In this document: in pieces, positions 18,049-27,000 of the stretch
Layout: each line of letters opens with the position of its first letter
Position numbering within the stretch: position 1 is the stretch's first letter
Source of the DNA: Amycolatopsis japonica
Lineage (GTDB): Bacteria; Actinomycetota; Actinomycetes; Mycobacteriales; Pseudonocardiaceae
DNA: 64,000 nucleotides
Direction of reading: 5' to 3'
Assembly (NCBI RefSeq): GCF_000732925.1
Contig: NZ_CP008953.1
Location: 2,356,001-2,420,000, forward strand
Notes under the pieces: generated by a model
Told to the model about the DNA's origin: nothing
The model's input: only the letters and a program-made list of their open reading frames with translations
The model's database searches: none
Program-made: the position numbers and the translations under genes

Positions 18049-18068
18049 CCAGTGCCTAGTTTGGGCCT

Positions 18069-19274
18069 ATGAAGCGACTGACCTCGGCCCAGCTGATCAG
18101 CTCCGTCGGCGACGGCGCCTACTACGTCAGCTCGGCCCTGTACTTCACGCTGATCGTCGGGCTTTCGCCCGCGCAGGTGGGGCTCGGCCTCACCGTGGGC
18201 TGGGCGGTCGGCTCGGCGGCCGGGGTCGCGCTGGGGCAACTGGCCGACCGCCGCGGGCCGAAGGGCACGGCCGTCCTGCTGGCGCTGGGCACCGCAGCGT
18301 CGGTCACGGCGTTCCTCTTCGTGGACTCGGTCTTCGCGTTCGTGATCGCGGCCTGCGTCTACGCCTGTTTCCAATGCGGTCTCGGCGCGGCACGGCAGGC
18401 GCTGCTCGCCGGCCTGATCGACCCCGCCGGGCGCACGACGTTCCGCGCCCGGCTGCAGGCGATGTCCAACGCGGGGATCGCGATCGGCGCGGCGCTCGGC
18501 GGGATCGCGCTGGCGATCGGGACGCGGGAAGCGTTCCTGACGGTGTTCGTCGTCGACGCGCTGGCCTTCGCCGCCGCGGCGCTCGTGCTCCGCAAGGTGC
18601 CTTCGGTGGCTCCGGTGCCGATGCGGGCGGGCGAGCCGTCCGTGGCCGTACTCCGCGACCGCCCGTATGCGCTTCTGGCGCTGCTCAACATGATCATGCT
18701 GCTCTACATGCCGTTGTTCAGCCTGGTCCTCCCGCTGTGGATCTCGACCCGGACCGCGGCGCCGAGCTGGCTGGTCTCGGCGATGTTGGTGCTCAACACG
18801 GCGAGCGTGGTGGTGTTCCAGGTGCGGGTGGCGCGCGGCGTGACCGGCCTGCGCGGCGCCTCCCGCTACGTCCGCCACGCGGGACTGCTGCTTTTCGTCT
18901 CCTGCCTGATCTTCTCGTTCTCCGCGATGGGCGACTCCGCGTGGGCGGCGGCGCTCGTGCTGCTCGCGGGGGCCGCGTTGCAGGTGGTGGGGGAGATGGC
19001 GCAGGCGGCGGGCTCCTGGGAGATCGGCTTCGGTCTCGCGCCCGACGGCAAACAGGGGCAGTACCAAGGACTTTTCGGTGCGGGGACGGCCATCGCCCGG
19101 ATGCTCGGCCCGGTACTGCTGACCGGTCTGATCCTGGTCGGCGGGACGGTCGGCTGGATCGTGCTGGGCGGCTTGTTCCTGCTGGCGGGGACGCTCACCG
19201 CGCCCGCCGTCCGCTGGGCGGAGCGGACCAGGCCGGAGGCCGCCCTCGAAGTCAGTCCTCCAGTGCCCGCCTGA
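18069..19274 (+). CDS. MFS transporter, DHA1-like
   Basis: A 401-residue transporter with about 12 hydrophobic segments. MFS motif A is [19 protein letters not shown] near residue 60. It begins [20 protein letters not shown]. Its divergent MocR-type regulator suggests that the pump handles an amino-, PLP- or drug-type compound, but the substrate is unknown. The end overlaps the opposite-strand Nudix gene by 23 bases. Confidence 0.9.
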   Translation: MKRLTSAQLISSVGDGAYYVSSALYFTLIVGLSPAQVGLGLTVGWAVGSAAGVALGQLADRRGPKGTAVLLALGTAASVTAFLFVDSVFAFVIAACVYACFQCGLGAARQALLAGLIDPAGRTTFRARLQAMSNAGIAIGAALGGIALAIGTREAFLTVFVVDALAFAAAALVLRKVPSVAPVPMRAGEPSVAVLRDRPYALLALLNMIMLLYMPLFSLVLPLWISTRTAAPSWLVSAMLVLNTASVVVFQVRVARGVTGLRGASRYVRHAGLLLFVSCLIFSFSAMGDSAWAAALVLLAGAALQVVGEMAQAAGSWEIGFGLAPDGKQGQYQGLFGAGTAIARMLGPVLLTGLILVGGTVGWIVLGGLFLLAGTLTAPAVRWAERTRPEAALEVSPPVPA

Positions 19275-19644
19275 AGTGCTCCGCGAGATCGAGCTCCGCG
19301 GCTTCTTCCCGGTCACACCAGACGAAGGCGTCGTGTTCCTCGGGATCGAGCACGACTTCGCCCGGAACCTCCTCGGCGAGCGCGTACACCGCGGCGTGGA
19401 TCCGCATCGGCCTGCCCGCGACGTCGTCCCAGCTGTGGGTGCCGCGTTCGCCGGTGACGTGGACGGTCAGCCCGGTCTCCTCGGCGAACTCGCGGACCAC
19501 GGTCTCGGCCGGTCGCTCGCCGGGCTCGACGGTCCCGCCCGGCAGTTCCCAGCGGCCGCCCAGGAACGACGACGGCTGCCGCCGGATGAACAGGATCTTC
19601 CCGTCGCGGATGAGCCTGCCGTATGCCAAGTACTTGTCCGTCAC
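19252..19644 (-). CDS. Nudix hydrolase
   Basis: A small hydrolase of about 130 residues. The Nudix box is complete: [24 protein letters not shown], whose key residues are the Gly, the Glu of the ETV helix and REFAEE. It hydrolyses nucleoside diphosphate-linked compounds; substrate unknown. Two GTG starts are possible, 19662 and 19644; I prefer 19644 because GGGAAG lies 7 nt before it. It is divergent from the epoxide hydrolase at 19723. Confidence 0.9.
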   Translation of the reverse strand: MTDKYLAYGRLIRDGKILFIRRQPSSFLGGRWELPGGTVEPGERPAETVVREFAEETGLTVHVTGERGTHSWDDVAGRPMRIHAAVYALAEEVPGEVVLDPEEHDAFVWCDREEAAELDLAEHFRRALED

Positions 19645-19681
19645 GAGCGAATCTTCCCGCACTCGGAATACCTTCCCGATC

Positions 19682-19715
19682 GAGGACCGAACCTGTCCTC
19701 AATGGCTCGTAACGT
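19682..19715 (+). promoter_or_regulatory. Operator and -10 box of epoxide hydrolase gene
   Basis: GAGGAC (19682-19687) and GTCCTC (19695-19700) form a 6-bp inverted repeat with a 7-nt spacer. Its core GGACCGAACCTGTCC (19684-19698) matches the 15-mer upstream of the genes at 741 and 63286. TAACGT at 19710-19715 starts 26 nt after the core begins and ends 7 nt before the ATG at 19723. This geometry is the same in all three promoters. Confidence 0.6.
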
Positions 19716-19722
19716 GGGCTTT

Positions 19723-20880
19723 ATGGAAAACACCGAGCTCCGTCCCTTCCGCCTCGACGTCCCCCAGGAGCAGCTGGACGAGCTGCACGCGAAGCTCGAC
19801 GGCACGCGCTGGCCCGCGCCGCTCCCCGGCGACGGCTGGGACACCGGAGTGCCGGTGACCTGGCTGCGCGGACTCGCCGAATACTGGCGCGACGGCTACG
19901 ACTGGCGCGCCGCCGAACGCGAGATCAACCGCCATCCGCAGTTCACCACGGTCATCGACGGGCAGCGGATCCACTTCCTGCACGTCCGCTCGCCCGAAGC
20001 CGGCGCGACGCCGCTGATCCTCACGCACGGCTGGCCGGGTTCGGTGGTGGAGTTCCTCGACGTCATCGGGCCGCTCACGGACCCGAAGGCGTACGGCGGC
20101 GACCCGGCGGACGCGTTCCACCTCGTGATCCCGTCGCTTCCGGGCTTCGGCTTTTCGGGCCCTGTCTCGGATTCAGGGTGGACCATGCCGCGGATCGGCC
20201 GGGCATGGGCGGAACTGATGCGCCGGCTCGGCTACGAACGCTACGGCGTGCAGGGCGGCGACCTCGGCGCCTCGGTGTCGCCGGAAGTGGCGAGGTTCGC
20301 GCCGGACAAGGTGATCGGCGTGCACGTCAACGGCGGGCTGACGCCGATGCCCCCGATGTCGTTGTCGGACGAGGAACTCGCTTCGCTGACCGACATCGAA
20401 CGCGATCGCATCGACCGGATCAGGGCATTCATGCGGGAGGAGTTCGGGTACATCGCGATCCAGTCGACGCGGCCGCAGACCCTCGGCTACGGGCTCGTCG
20501 ACTCCCCGGTCGCGCAGCTGGCCTGGATCATGGACAAATTCCGCGAGTGGACGCATCCGCGCCCCACGCTGCCGGAGGAGATCATCGGCAGGGACCGGCT
20601 GCTGACCAACGTCATGTTCACCTGGCTGACCGGAACGGCGGCTTCGTCCGCGTACGTCGGCTACGCGCAGGCAGAAACCTGGGGAGCCGTCGAGAAGAAC
20701 TCCGGCGTGCCGACGGCGGCGCTGATCTTCGCGCACGACGTCGGGATCCGGCGGTACTCCGAGCACGCCCACACGATCGTGCGGTGGACCGACGTCGATC
20801 GCGGCGGGCATTTCGCGGCGCTGGAGGAGCCCGAGATCCTGGTCTCGGACGTGCGGGAGTTCTTCCGGTCCCTCAAATGA
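19723..20880 (+). CDS. Epoxide hydrolase, EHN-domain alpha/beta hydrolase
   Basis: A 385-residue enzyme with an N-terminal EHN region ([26 protein letters not shown]) and an alpha/beta-hydrolase fold. Visible active-site features are the oxyanion loop LTHGWPGS, the nucleophile elbow [15 protein letters not shown] with Asp as nucleophile, and the late [12 protein letters not shown] with the catalytic His. It should open epoxides to diols. The ATG at 19723 follows the -10 box by 7 nt; an ATG at 19702 is also in frame but lies between -10 and palindrome. It is a paralogue of the gene starting at 63286. Confidence 0.92.
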   Translation: MENTELRPFRLDVPQEQLDELHAKLDGTRWPAPLPGDGWDTGVPVTWLRGLAEYWRDGYDWRAAEREINRHPQFTTVIDGQRIHFLHVRSPEAGATPLILTHGWPGSVVEFLDVIGPLTDPKAYGGDPADAFHLVIPSLPGFGFSGPVSDSGWTMPRIGRAWAELMRRLGYERYGVQGGDLGASVSPEVARFAPDKVIGVHVNGGLTPMPPMSLSDEELASLTDIERDRIDRIRAFMREEFGYIAIQSTRPQTLGYGLVDSPVAQLAWIMDKFREWTHPRPTLPEEIIGRDRLLTNVMFTWLTGTAASSAYVGYAQAETWGAVEKNSGVPTAALIFAHDVGIRRYSEHAHTIVRWTDVDRGGHFAALEEPEILVSDVREFFRSLK

Positions 20881-21919
20881 CGAGGACGGCCGCCTCGCCG
20901 AGAAACCGGCTGTAATCGTCCACTTCGGACTCCAGGCCGGTGATGGCGGATCGCGATAGCACGGCGAAGGGCTCCACGACGACCTTCGTCTGCTTCGCGG
21001 TCCGCTTGGTGTGCCAGGTTCCGGCGATCCGGCCGTCGACCAGTACGGTCGGCGCGATCATCCCGCCGCCGGCGTTGACGCGTTTCGCCTCGGCCGGGTC
21101 GAGGAGCAGAGCGCGGTCGCGGTAGCCCAGCAGGTACGTGTCGAAGGCGCCGAGCAGACGCGGAGGGCATGGGGGAGCGGACAGCTCGGTCCGCGCAAGG
21201 GCGTGGCCGCCGCGGACGGAAACGAGGTCCAGCGCCGCGAGAGCCTTGCGGCAGAGGCCGAGTGGGAGCCCGGACCAAGCGACGAAGTCTTCGACGGTCG
21301 CGATGCCGTACGCGGTCAGGTACCGGTGGGCGAGTTCCGTATGCGGTTCCGCCGGATCGTGGCCTTCTGGGGCCCATTCGTCGAGGAGCACGTACGTCGC
21401 CTCCGCTCCGGCGTCGTGGCCTCGGCACAGCAGCCCGCGATTGGCCGCGTACGCCAGAAGATGGGCCGGGGCCTGGGACTTCGCGTCGAGCACGATGCCG
21501 TCGGCGGCCAAGCCGTCGAGGATCTCTTGCCGGGTGAGTGCCTTGCCGGGCAAGAGATCCTGAAGCTTCTCGAGCGCGCGTTCGCAGAGTTCGTCGGTGA
21601 GACCCAGCTGACGGCGGCGACCCTGCCCCGCCTGGACGTTCCGCGGACCGAACAGCCGGTTCAGCCAGCGGAGGTCCGCCGTCGGCACCAAGTGGAGCGT
21701 CTTGCGCATCAGCCAGGTGCGCGTCACCTCACGGGACGCGTCGACGTCCTGCGAGGTCAGGCCACGGCTACGGGCCCGGAACGCGAGCCGCGCGGCGGGC
21801 GTCGACTGTGCCTGGACGGCGGCGACGGATCCGGTGACGGCGAGCACGTCCGTCGCCGGAACGGTCAGCAGTTGCGCGCGGGCACGGACGGCGCGGATGT
21901 CGTTGTCGGACGGCGTCAC
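20873..21919 (-). CDS. AlkZ-like winged-helix DNA glycosylase family protein
   Basis: A 348-residue protein of the HTH_42 (YcaQ/AlkZ) family. The Q-x-Q motif VAAVQAQST near residues 34-40 matches the catalytic site of AlkZ-type glycosylases, which remove alkylated or crosslinked bases. [18 protein letters not shown] and [19 protein letters not shown] are family regions. In producers of alkylating agents such proteins can give self-resistance, but this one has no such cluster around it. It follows the CDF gene directly (stop and start overlap at 21916-21919), and its end overlaps the epoxide hydrolase. Confidence 0.85.
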   Translation of the reverse strand: MTPSDNDIRAVRARAQLLTVPATDVLAVTGSVAAVQAQSTPAARLAFRARSRGLTSQDVDASREVTRTWLMRKTLHLVPTADLRWLNRLFGPRNVQAGQGRRRQLGLTDELCERALEKLQDLLPGKALTRQEILDGLAADGIVLDAKSQAPAHLLAYAANRGLLCRGHDAGAEATYVLLDEWAPEGHDPAEPHTELAHRYLTAYGIATVEDFVAWSGLPLGLCRKALAALDLVSVRGGHALARTELSAPPCPPRLLGAFDTYLLGYRDRALLLDPAEAKRVNAGGGMIAPTVLVDGRIAGTWHTKRTAKQTKVVVEPFAVLSRSAITGLESEVDDYSRFLGEAAVLVI

Positions 21920-22902
21920 CCGTTGACGATCTCATGGGCGTTCACCGGTTCGGTGTGTACGACCGCTTCCGCGAGCCGCGGGAGGACCTCGCGCAGCCTT
22001 GCCTCGACACGATGGGCGAGGCGGTGCGCCTCGGTGACGGTCAGCCCGGCCTCGACCGACACCGCGAGTTCCGCGCGCAGGCTGTGCCCGATCCAGCGCA
22101 TCCGCAGGTCCCGTGTGCCGAGCACGCCGGGGACCTCGGCGGCCGCGCGTTCGGCGCGATCGACGTCGGCCGGGTCGACGGCGTCCATCAGGCGGCGGAA
22201 GACCTCCTTGGCCGCGTCGCGCAGGACGAACAGGATCGCGACGGTGATGGCGAGACCGATGATCGGGTCGGCCATCGGGAAGCCGAACGCGACACCGGCG
22301 GCGCCGAGCACGACCGCGAGCGACGTGAACCCGTCGGTGCGGGCGTGCAGGCCGTCCGCGACCAGTGCGGCAGACCCGATCTCGCGGCCGACGGTGATCC
22401 GGTACCTGGCCACGAGTTCGTTGCCCGCGAAGCCGATGACACCCGCCGCCGCGACCACCCACAGATGCTGGACCGGACGCGGATCGAGCAGCCGCTGGAC
22501 GGATTCGTACCCGGCGAGGAAGGCCGAGGCGGCGATGAGCAGGACGACGAGCACGCCGGCCAGGTCTTCGGCGCGGCCGAGCCCATAGGTGTAGCGGCGG
22601 GTGGCGGCGCGGCGGCCGAGCAGGAAGGCGATGCCGAGCGGAAGCGCGGTGAGCGCGTCGGCGAAGTTGTGGATCGTGTCGCCGAGCAGGGCGACGGAGC
22701 CGGTGATCAGCACGAGCACGAGTTGGGCGACGGCGGTGACGAACAGGGCGGCGAACGACCAGATCAGCGTCCGGACGCCGCGTTTGCTGGTCTCCAACGC
22801 GCTGTCGACACGGTCGGCGCTGTCGTGGCTGTGGGGAGTCAGGAGGTGCCGGAGACGGCTCTTCGCCGTCCGGTGGCCATGACTGTGTCCATGCCCTGGC
22901 AT
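21916..22902 (-). CDS. Cation diffusion facilitator (CDF) metal exporter
   Basis: A 328-residue CDF transporter that uses a proton gradient to expel divalent metals. It opens with a His-rich stretch (PGHGHSHGHRTAKS and LLTPHSHDSAD) and has six hydrophobic segments. The metal sites are GDTIHNFADAL in segment 2 and HARTDGFTSL in segment 5; the C-terminal cytoplasmic domain follows. ATG at 22902; an upstream ATG at 22920 would add six residues. It is divergent from an ArsR-type sensor, which probably represses it. Zinc, nickel or cobalt are likely substrates. Confidence 0.93.
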   Translation of the reverse strand: MPGHGHSHGHRTAKSRLRHLLTPHSHDSADRVDSALETSKRGVRTLIWSFAALFVTAVAQLVLVLITGSVALLGDTIHNFADALTALPLGIAFLLGRRAATRRYTYGLGRAEDLAGVLVVLLIAASAFLAGYESVQRLLDPRPVQHLWVVAAAGVIGFAGNELVARYRITVGREIGSAALVADGLHARTDGFTSLAVVLGAAGVAFGFPMADPIIGLAITVAILFVLRDAAKEVFRRLMDAVDPADVDRAERAAAEVPGVLGTRDLRMRWIGHSLRAELAVSVEAGLTVTEAHRLAHRVEARLREVLPRLAEAVVHTEPVNAHEIVNG

Positions 22903-22922
22903 CTTCCACCTCACTGTCATGC

Positions 22923-22944
22923 TACCTGCGCAGTCATGCAGGTA
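22923..22944. promoter_or_regulatory. Inverted repeat operator between CDF and ArsR genes
   Basis: TACCTGC (22923-22929) and GCAGGTA (22938-22944) form a perfect 7-bp inverted repeat with an 8-nt spacer, in the 75-base gap between the divergent CDF and ArsR genes. It is the best candidate for the metal-sensor operator. Confidence 0.6.
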
Positions 22945-22977
22945 CGCAGGCAGAAGGATAGCGGCTATCCTCCTGGC

Positions 22978-23349
22978 ATGCACGAGTCGGTTCCGGATTT
23001 CGAGATGCCCACCGAGGAGCAGGTCCACCTGGCCGCGGAGACGTTCCGGCTGCTCGCGGATCCGACGAGGGTGAAGGTCCTCTGGGCGCTTCTGCAGGGC
23101 GAGTCCTCGGTCGCCTGTCTCGCGGAGCTGGCGGGCGCGGCGCCGACGGCGGTCAGCCAGCACCTCGCGAAACTGCGGCTCGCGGGCCTGGTGAAGGGGC
23201 GGCGTGAGGGGACGTTCGTCTACTACTCGGCGGCCAACGATCACGTCCGCGGCCTGCTCGCGCAGGCGCTGTTCCACGCCGACCACATCGATCGCGACAT
23301 CCCGGCACTGCATTCGGCGGCGAAACCCCACCGTCCGGCGGCGCACTGA
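22978..23349 (+). CDS. ArsR/SmtB-family metal sensor
   Basis: A 123-residue winged-helix protein, with LAAETFRLLADPTRVKVLWALLQGE opening the fold and AAPTAVSQHLAKLRLAGLV as the recognition region. C-terminal HADHIDRDIPALHSAAKPH supplies His and Asp residues like the alpha-5 site of NmtR/KmtR-type sensors. It probably senses a divalent metal and controls the divergent CDF exporter. ATG at 22978. Confidence 0.9.
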   Translation: MHESVPDFEMPTEEQVHLAAETFRLLADPTRVKVLWALLQGESSVACLAELAGAAPTAVSQHLAKLRLAGLVKGRREGTFVYYSAANDHVRGLLAQALFHADHIDRDIPALHSAAKPHRPAAH

Positions 23350-23368
23350 ATCCGGCTACGGTGGAGCC

Positions 23369-23740
23369 GTGACCCAGTCCTCGTGCCCGGCGACCCTGCG
23401 GTGGCTGCTGCTGTGCGTCGTGGCGCTGGGGCTCGTCGGCATGCACCACGTCGTCGCCGAGTCCGGCCACGGCACGGGGCATTCCGTCGTCGCGATGGCG
23501 GATCCGTGTTGCGCGGACACGCCTTCGCACGACGACGGTGGACACAATGGACTGCATCTGTGCCTCGCGGTGCTCGCCGCGGGAGTACTGCTGATCGTCA
23601 CCTGGCTGCTCGTCCGCAATGGACGGACGGTGACGACGTGGAAGTCGCGGCGGGCGGCCGGTTCGGCCTCCGGCCGTGATCCGCCGCGCTGGAGACCGGT
23701 ACCGGAGAAGTTGTCCTTCCTTTGCGTGTTGCGGGTGTGA
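23369..23740 (+). CDS. DUF6153-type small membrane protein
   Basis: A 123-residue protein with two hydrophobic segments (LRWLLLCVVALGLVGMHHVV and LCLAVLAAGVLLIVTWLLV). Between them is a His/Cys-rich stretch with MADPCCADTPSHDDGGHN, able to bind a metal. I recognise the layout as DUF6153, often found before DUF305 lipoproteins. Role unknown; the context of CDF exporter, metal sensor and DUF305 suggests metal or copper handling. GTG start at 23369. It lies 48 bases before the next gene. Confidence 0.75.
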   Translation: MTQSSCPATLRWLLLCVVALGLVGMHHVVAESGHGTGHSVVAMADPCCADTPSHDDGGHNGLHLCLAVLAAGVLLIVTWLLVRNGRTVTTWKSRRAAGSASGRDPPRWRPVPEKLSFLCVLRV

Positions 23741-23788
23741 CAGGCGGGTTCGTCCCGCCCTACCCGAAACCGATTCGAGGAAGAAACC

Positions 23789-24376
23789 ATGACCAGCAGG
23801 AAACTGGTCGGAGCGGCGCTCGCCGCTCTGGCCTCCTTCGCCGTGCTCACCGGATGCGCCAGTTCCGACACCGCTTCCACCGGGCACGACATGTCCACGG
23901 TGAAGGCGCCGGACCCTCAGCAGGCCGGCCACAACCAGGCCGACGTCACGTTCGCGCAAGGGATGATCCCGCATCACGAACAGGCGCTCGCGATGGCGAA
24001 ACTCGTCGACGGCCGCACTCGCAACGCGAAGGTCGTCGACCTCGCCGCCCGGATCCAGGAGGCGCAGGATCCGGAGATCCAGCAGCTGAACGGATTGTTG
24101 AAGGGCTGGGGAGTGGCGCCGTCGGGTGAGCACTCCGGGCACGGCTCCGCGGCCGGCATGATGACCGAGGACGATCTCGCGAAACTCGGCAAGGCCAAGG
24201 ACGCCGCCTTCGACAAGCAGTGGCTGGAGATGATGGTCAAACATCACGAAGGCGCGCTCGAAATGGCGAAGACCGCGCTGCAGCAGGGTAGTAACGCCGA
24301 AGTGAAGGCCTTGGCGCAGAAGGTGATCGACGGTCAGCAGACCGAGATCACCGAGATGCGCGCGCTGCTCGGCTGA
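23789..24376 (+). CDS. DUF305 lipoprotein
   Basis: A 195-residue exported lipoprotein. The signal peptide ends in the lipobox LTGC at residues about 20-23. Two ferritin-like DUF305 repeats carry paired His residues: FAQGMIPHHEQALAMAKL and MMVKHHEGALEMAKTAL. Such proteins bind metal at the cell surface, and several are linked to copper. It lies downstream of DUF6153 in the same orientation, probably one operon, and ends just before a strong hairpin. Confidence 0.9.
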   Translation: MTSRKLVGAALAALASFAVLTGCASSDTASTGHDMSTVKAPDPQQAGHNQADVTFAQGMIPHHEQALAMAKLVDGRTRNAKVVDLAARIQEAQDPEIQQLNGLLKGWGVAPSGEHSGHGSAAGMMTEDDLAKLGKAKDAAFDKQWLEMMVKHHEGALEMAKTALQQGSNAEVKALAQKVIDGQQTEITEMRALLG

Positions 24377-24383
24377 GTGGGAC

Positions 24384-24419
24384 GGTGGCACGGGCCCGGA
24401 TCAACCGGCCCGTGCCACC
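24384..24419. terminator. Bidirectional hairpin terminator
   Basis: GGTGGCACGGGCC (24384-24396) and GGCCCGTGCCACC (24407-24419) form a perfect 13-bp stem with a 10-nt loop. It lies between the ends of convergent DUF305 and MerR genes; the MerR stop codon falls in the loop. Confidence 0.7.
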
Positions 24420-24781
24420 GCCTCCCGGAAGTGCGCGCACTGGGTGAAGTCGTCGTGCTCGCACCCGAGAGCGCAGTCGACGATCGCGAGCGAGGCCTGT
24501 GCGGCCGCGATACGCCGCTCGAGTTCTCGCTTGTGCTCCTTGAGGATCGCTTCGCGCTCGCGGGGTTTCTGGAACATCTCACGGATGCCGTCAAGGCTCA
24601 GTCCCGCCTCCTTCGCGCGCAGGATGATCGCGATCCGGTAGACGTCGTTGTCGTCGTACCGCCGCCGATCGCCCGCACGCGCGGGCTTGAGGAGGCCTAC
24701 GGATTCCCAATGCCGCAGGACGTGCGTCGCCAGGCCGAAGCGCTCCGCGACCTCACCGACGCTCAAGGTGCTTGACTTCAT
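24401..24781 (-). CDS. MerR-family regulator with C-terminal cysteines
   Basis: A 126-residue MerR regulator. The winged helix is VGEVAERFGLATHVLRHWESVGLL. A helix follows, and the C-terminal end DCALGCEHDDFTQCAHF holds three Cys and two His, a possible metal or redox site, though its spacing is not that of SoxR or CueR. ATG at 24781. It is divergent from the methyltransferase and next to the metal block, so metal or redox sensing is plausible. Confidence 0.88.
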   Translation of the reverse strand: MKSSTLSVGEVAERFGLATHVLRHWESVGLLKPARAGDRRRYDDNDVYRIAIILRAKEAGLSLDGIREMFQKPREREAILKEHKRELERRIAAAQASLAIVDCALGCEHDDFTQCAHFREAVARAG

Positions 24782-24809
24782 GTCGCCATTAAGGCGGACG
24801 ATCCGGGGT

Positions 24810-25505
24810 ATGTCCATGTTGCAGCGGCTTGACGCCGCCGATGCCCTGCCGGGAGCCGCCGAACTGCGGGCCCGGACCTATGACCTGCTCCGGCTCGAAC
24901 CCGGCGCCGCGGTGATCGACGTCGGTTGCGGTGCCGGACTGGCCGTCTCGGAGTTGTCGGCGCGGGGTTTCCGCGCTGTCGGCGCCGACCTTTCGGCCGA
25001 GATGATCGACGAGGCCCACCGACGGTGGCCTGAAGGGGATTTCCTGCTCGGCGACGCCTACGCGCTGCCGGTGGACGGCGGGTTCGCGGGCTACCGGGCG
25101 GACAAGGTGTTCCATGAACTGGCGGAGCCGGAGCTCGCTCTCGCGGAGGCGCGGCGGGTCCTGGTCCCAGGTGGACGGATCGTCTTGTCCGGGCCCGACT
25201 GGGAAGGGCTGATGATCGACTCCTCCTATCCGGCATTGACGCGGGAGATCGTGCGTGCTCGGGCTTCGGAGGTCGCCGCGCCCCGGATCGCGCGCGGGTT
25301 TCGGCGGCTGCTCGACGGATGCGGTTTTCGTGACGTCGAGGTGGAGGGTGTCGTCGGGTTTCTCAGTGGGGAGCCGTTCCTTCGTGGGCTGGTGGAGGTT
25401 GCTGTCCGAGTGGGGGCGATTTCCGTTGCGGAGGGGGATCTTTGGCTAGCTGAACAGGTCGATGGTGTTGCTGTGCCGCAGTTTTTGGCTTCGGGGATCG
25501 CTTAG
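24810..25505 (+). CDS. SAM-dependent methyltransferase
   Basis: A 231-residue class I methyltransferase. Motif I is VIDVGCGAGLAVSELSARGF (about residues 30-49) and the acidic residue after it is GADLSAEMI. ARRVLVPGGRIVLSG forms the later strand. Substrate unknown. Its divergent MerR neighbour may control it. ATG at 24810. The last 150 bases have more T-ending codons, as does the next gene. Confidence 0.88.
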   Translation: MSMLQRLDAADALPGAAELRARTYDLLRLEPGAAVIDVGCGAGLAVSELSARGFRAVGADLSAEMIDEAHRRWPEGDFLLGDAYALPVDGGFAGYRADKVFHELAEPELALAEARRVLVPGGRIVLSGPDWEGLMIDSSYPALTREIVRARASEVAAPRIARGFRRLLDGCGFRDVEVEGVVGFLSGEPFLRGLVEVAVRVGAISVAEGDLWLAEQVDGVAVPQFLASGIA

Positions 25506-25565
25506 CGGGTGTTGCCGACGCTCTTGGCGCCGGAAACTGTCGGTGGTCGGTTGTACGTTCTGCGT

Positions 25566-26801
25566 GTGGACACACTCAACGCCACTGTGGCGCGTTTGAA
25601 GGAAATCACCTCGTCGGATGTTTTGCGGGAGGTTAATGCTTCGCTGGATTCGTTGGGGGACAACGATGCCGTAGAAGCTGCCGTCGCGGCGTCGGAGGGC
25701 ATCGCACGGCTGGAGGCGGTCCGGTTCCGCGCGTTGGGACGACTGAGCCGTCACCGTGACGGTGCGTCGAGTGTGGTGCAGGAGGTCGCGTTCGCTCTGT
25801 CCGTTGTGGACGGACATGCCGCCGGGCTGGTGTCCGCCGCTCAGGCGCTGACCACCCGCCTGCCACGCACACTGGGACTCCTGGATGCCGGGAAGGTCGG
25901 TGGCTACGGAGCGATGAAAGTCGCGACAGCCACCGCTTGGCTCTCGGACGACGACGCCCGCGCGGTGGACGCGGTGCTGGAGGATCGGTTGCCGGGCCGG
26001 AACTCCGATCAGATCCGGAAAGCGGCGAACCATGCGGCGATGATGGCCGACCGTGCTGGGGCGGCTCGTCGTGCCGAACGGAACCGCGGCGGACGTCGTC
26101 TATCGATCCGGCAGGGTGAGACCGGGGTGGCGTCCATCGAGGTCGAAGACGGGCCGGTGGAGAAGGTGGCTGCCGCCTATGCGCGGATCGACCGTGAGGC
26201 TCGGGCGCTGCGGGCCGGTGGGGAGACCCGCACCCTGGATCAGCTGCGTGCGGATGTCGCCCTTGATCTTCTGTTGGGCGGTCAGGGTGGGAAGAGTGAA
26301 CGGTCGGAGGTGTTCCTCTACATGGACTTGAACACCTACCTCGGGTTGAACGATGATCCCGCGGAGATGGCCGGGCATGGGCATATTCCGGCGTCGTTGG
26401 CGCGGGAGATCGCTGGTGGGTCGAATACGGTGTTGCGGCGGATCATCACGGACCCGCTCTCGGGGCAGGTTCTCGACCTCGGCCGCGACCGGTATCGACC
26501 CACCGCCGGTCTCGACGAATTCGTTCGGGTGCGGGATCGTGAGTGCCGAAGACCCGGGTGTCATCGTGTGGCCCAGGCCTGCGACCTCGATCATTCGCTG
26601 CCCTGGCAACACGGTGGCCACACCGCGGATACCGAACTGATCGATCTATGCCGCCGTGATCATCGGTTGAAGGACGAGCCCGGCTGGAACTATCGGCTGG
26701 GTTCTGATGGGACCCTGACGATCACGACGCCTACAGGGCGGAGTTACGACAGCTCGCCTCCGCCGCTGCACGAACCCCGTGACGAGGCGCCACCGTTCTG
26801 A
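25566..26801 (+). CDS. 13E12-family DUF222/HNH endonuclease protein
   Basis: A 411-residue protein. The N-terminal DUF222 domain is followed by a C-terminal HNH nuclease region, with RDRECRRPGCHRVAQACDLDH and CRRDHRLKD giving the zinc Cys and the catalytic His residues. 13E12 proteins are abundant, often mobile, in actinomycetes; their function is not known. Codon use shows more T and A than the neighbouring genes, fitting horizontal spread. I used the GTG at 25566; an earlier GTG at 25509 is also possible. Degenerate 19-nt repeats follow the gene. Confidence 0.88.
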   Translation: MDTLNATVARLKEITSSDVLREVNASLDSLGDNDAVEAAVAASEGIARLEAVRFRALGRLSRHRDGASSVVQEVAFALSVVDGHAAGLVSAAQALTTRLPRTLGLLDAGKVGGYGAMKVATATAWLSDDDARAVDAVLEDRLPGRNSDQIRKAANHAAMMADRAGAARRAERNRGGRRLSIRQGETGVASIEVEDGPVEKVAAAYARIDREARALRAGGETRTLDQLRADVALDLLLGGQGGKSERSEVFLYMDLNTYLGLNDDPAEMAGHGHIPASLAREIAGGSNTVLRRIITDPLSGQVLDLGRDRYRPTAGLDEFVRVRDRECRRPGCHRVAQACDLDHSLPWQHGGHTADTELIDLCRRDHRLKDEPGWNYRLGSDGTLTITTPTGRSYDSSPPPLHEPRDEAPPF

Positions 26802-26805
26802 GCCG

Positions 26806-26972
26806 TCGCCGGAAAACGGCAACGGCGCGCCCCTCGGAAGAACGCGACGTTCTGGCTTCGTCGCCGAAATACGGCCACGGGTCGATCGAGGACCGCCATC
26901 ACAGCGCACTGGGCCGAAGCTGCCTCTACCTAGGAAGCCACTACGGCTCGCCGTCGCCGAAATCCGGCCACG
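26806..26972. repeat. Degenerate 19-nt direct repeats after 13E12 gene
   Basis: TCGCCGAAATACGGCCACG (26861-26879) and TCGCCGAAATCCGGCCACG (26954-26972) differ at one base. A weaker copy begins at 26806 (TCGCCGGAAAACGGCAACG). They lie in the 200-base gap between the 13E12 and SagB genes. No gene is visible there. Confidence 0.6.
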
Positions 26973-27000
26973 CCTCACCGCCGAAACCAACCACCTGCCA

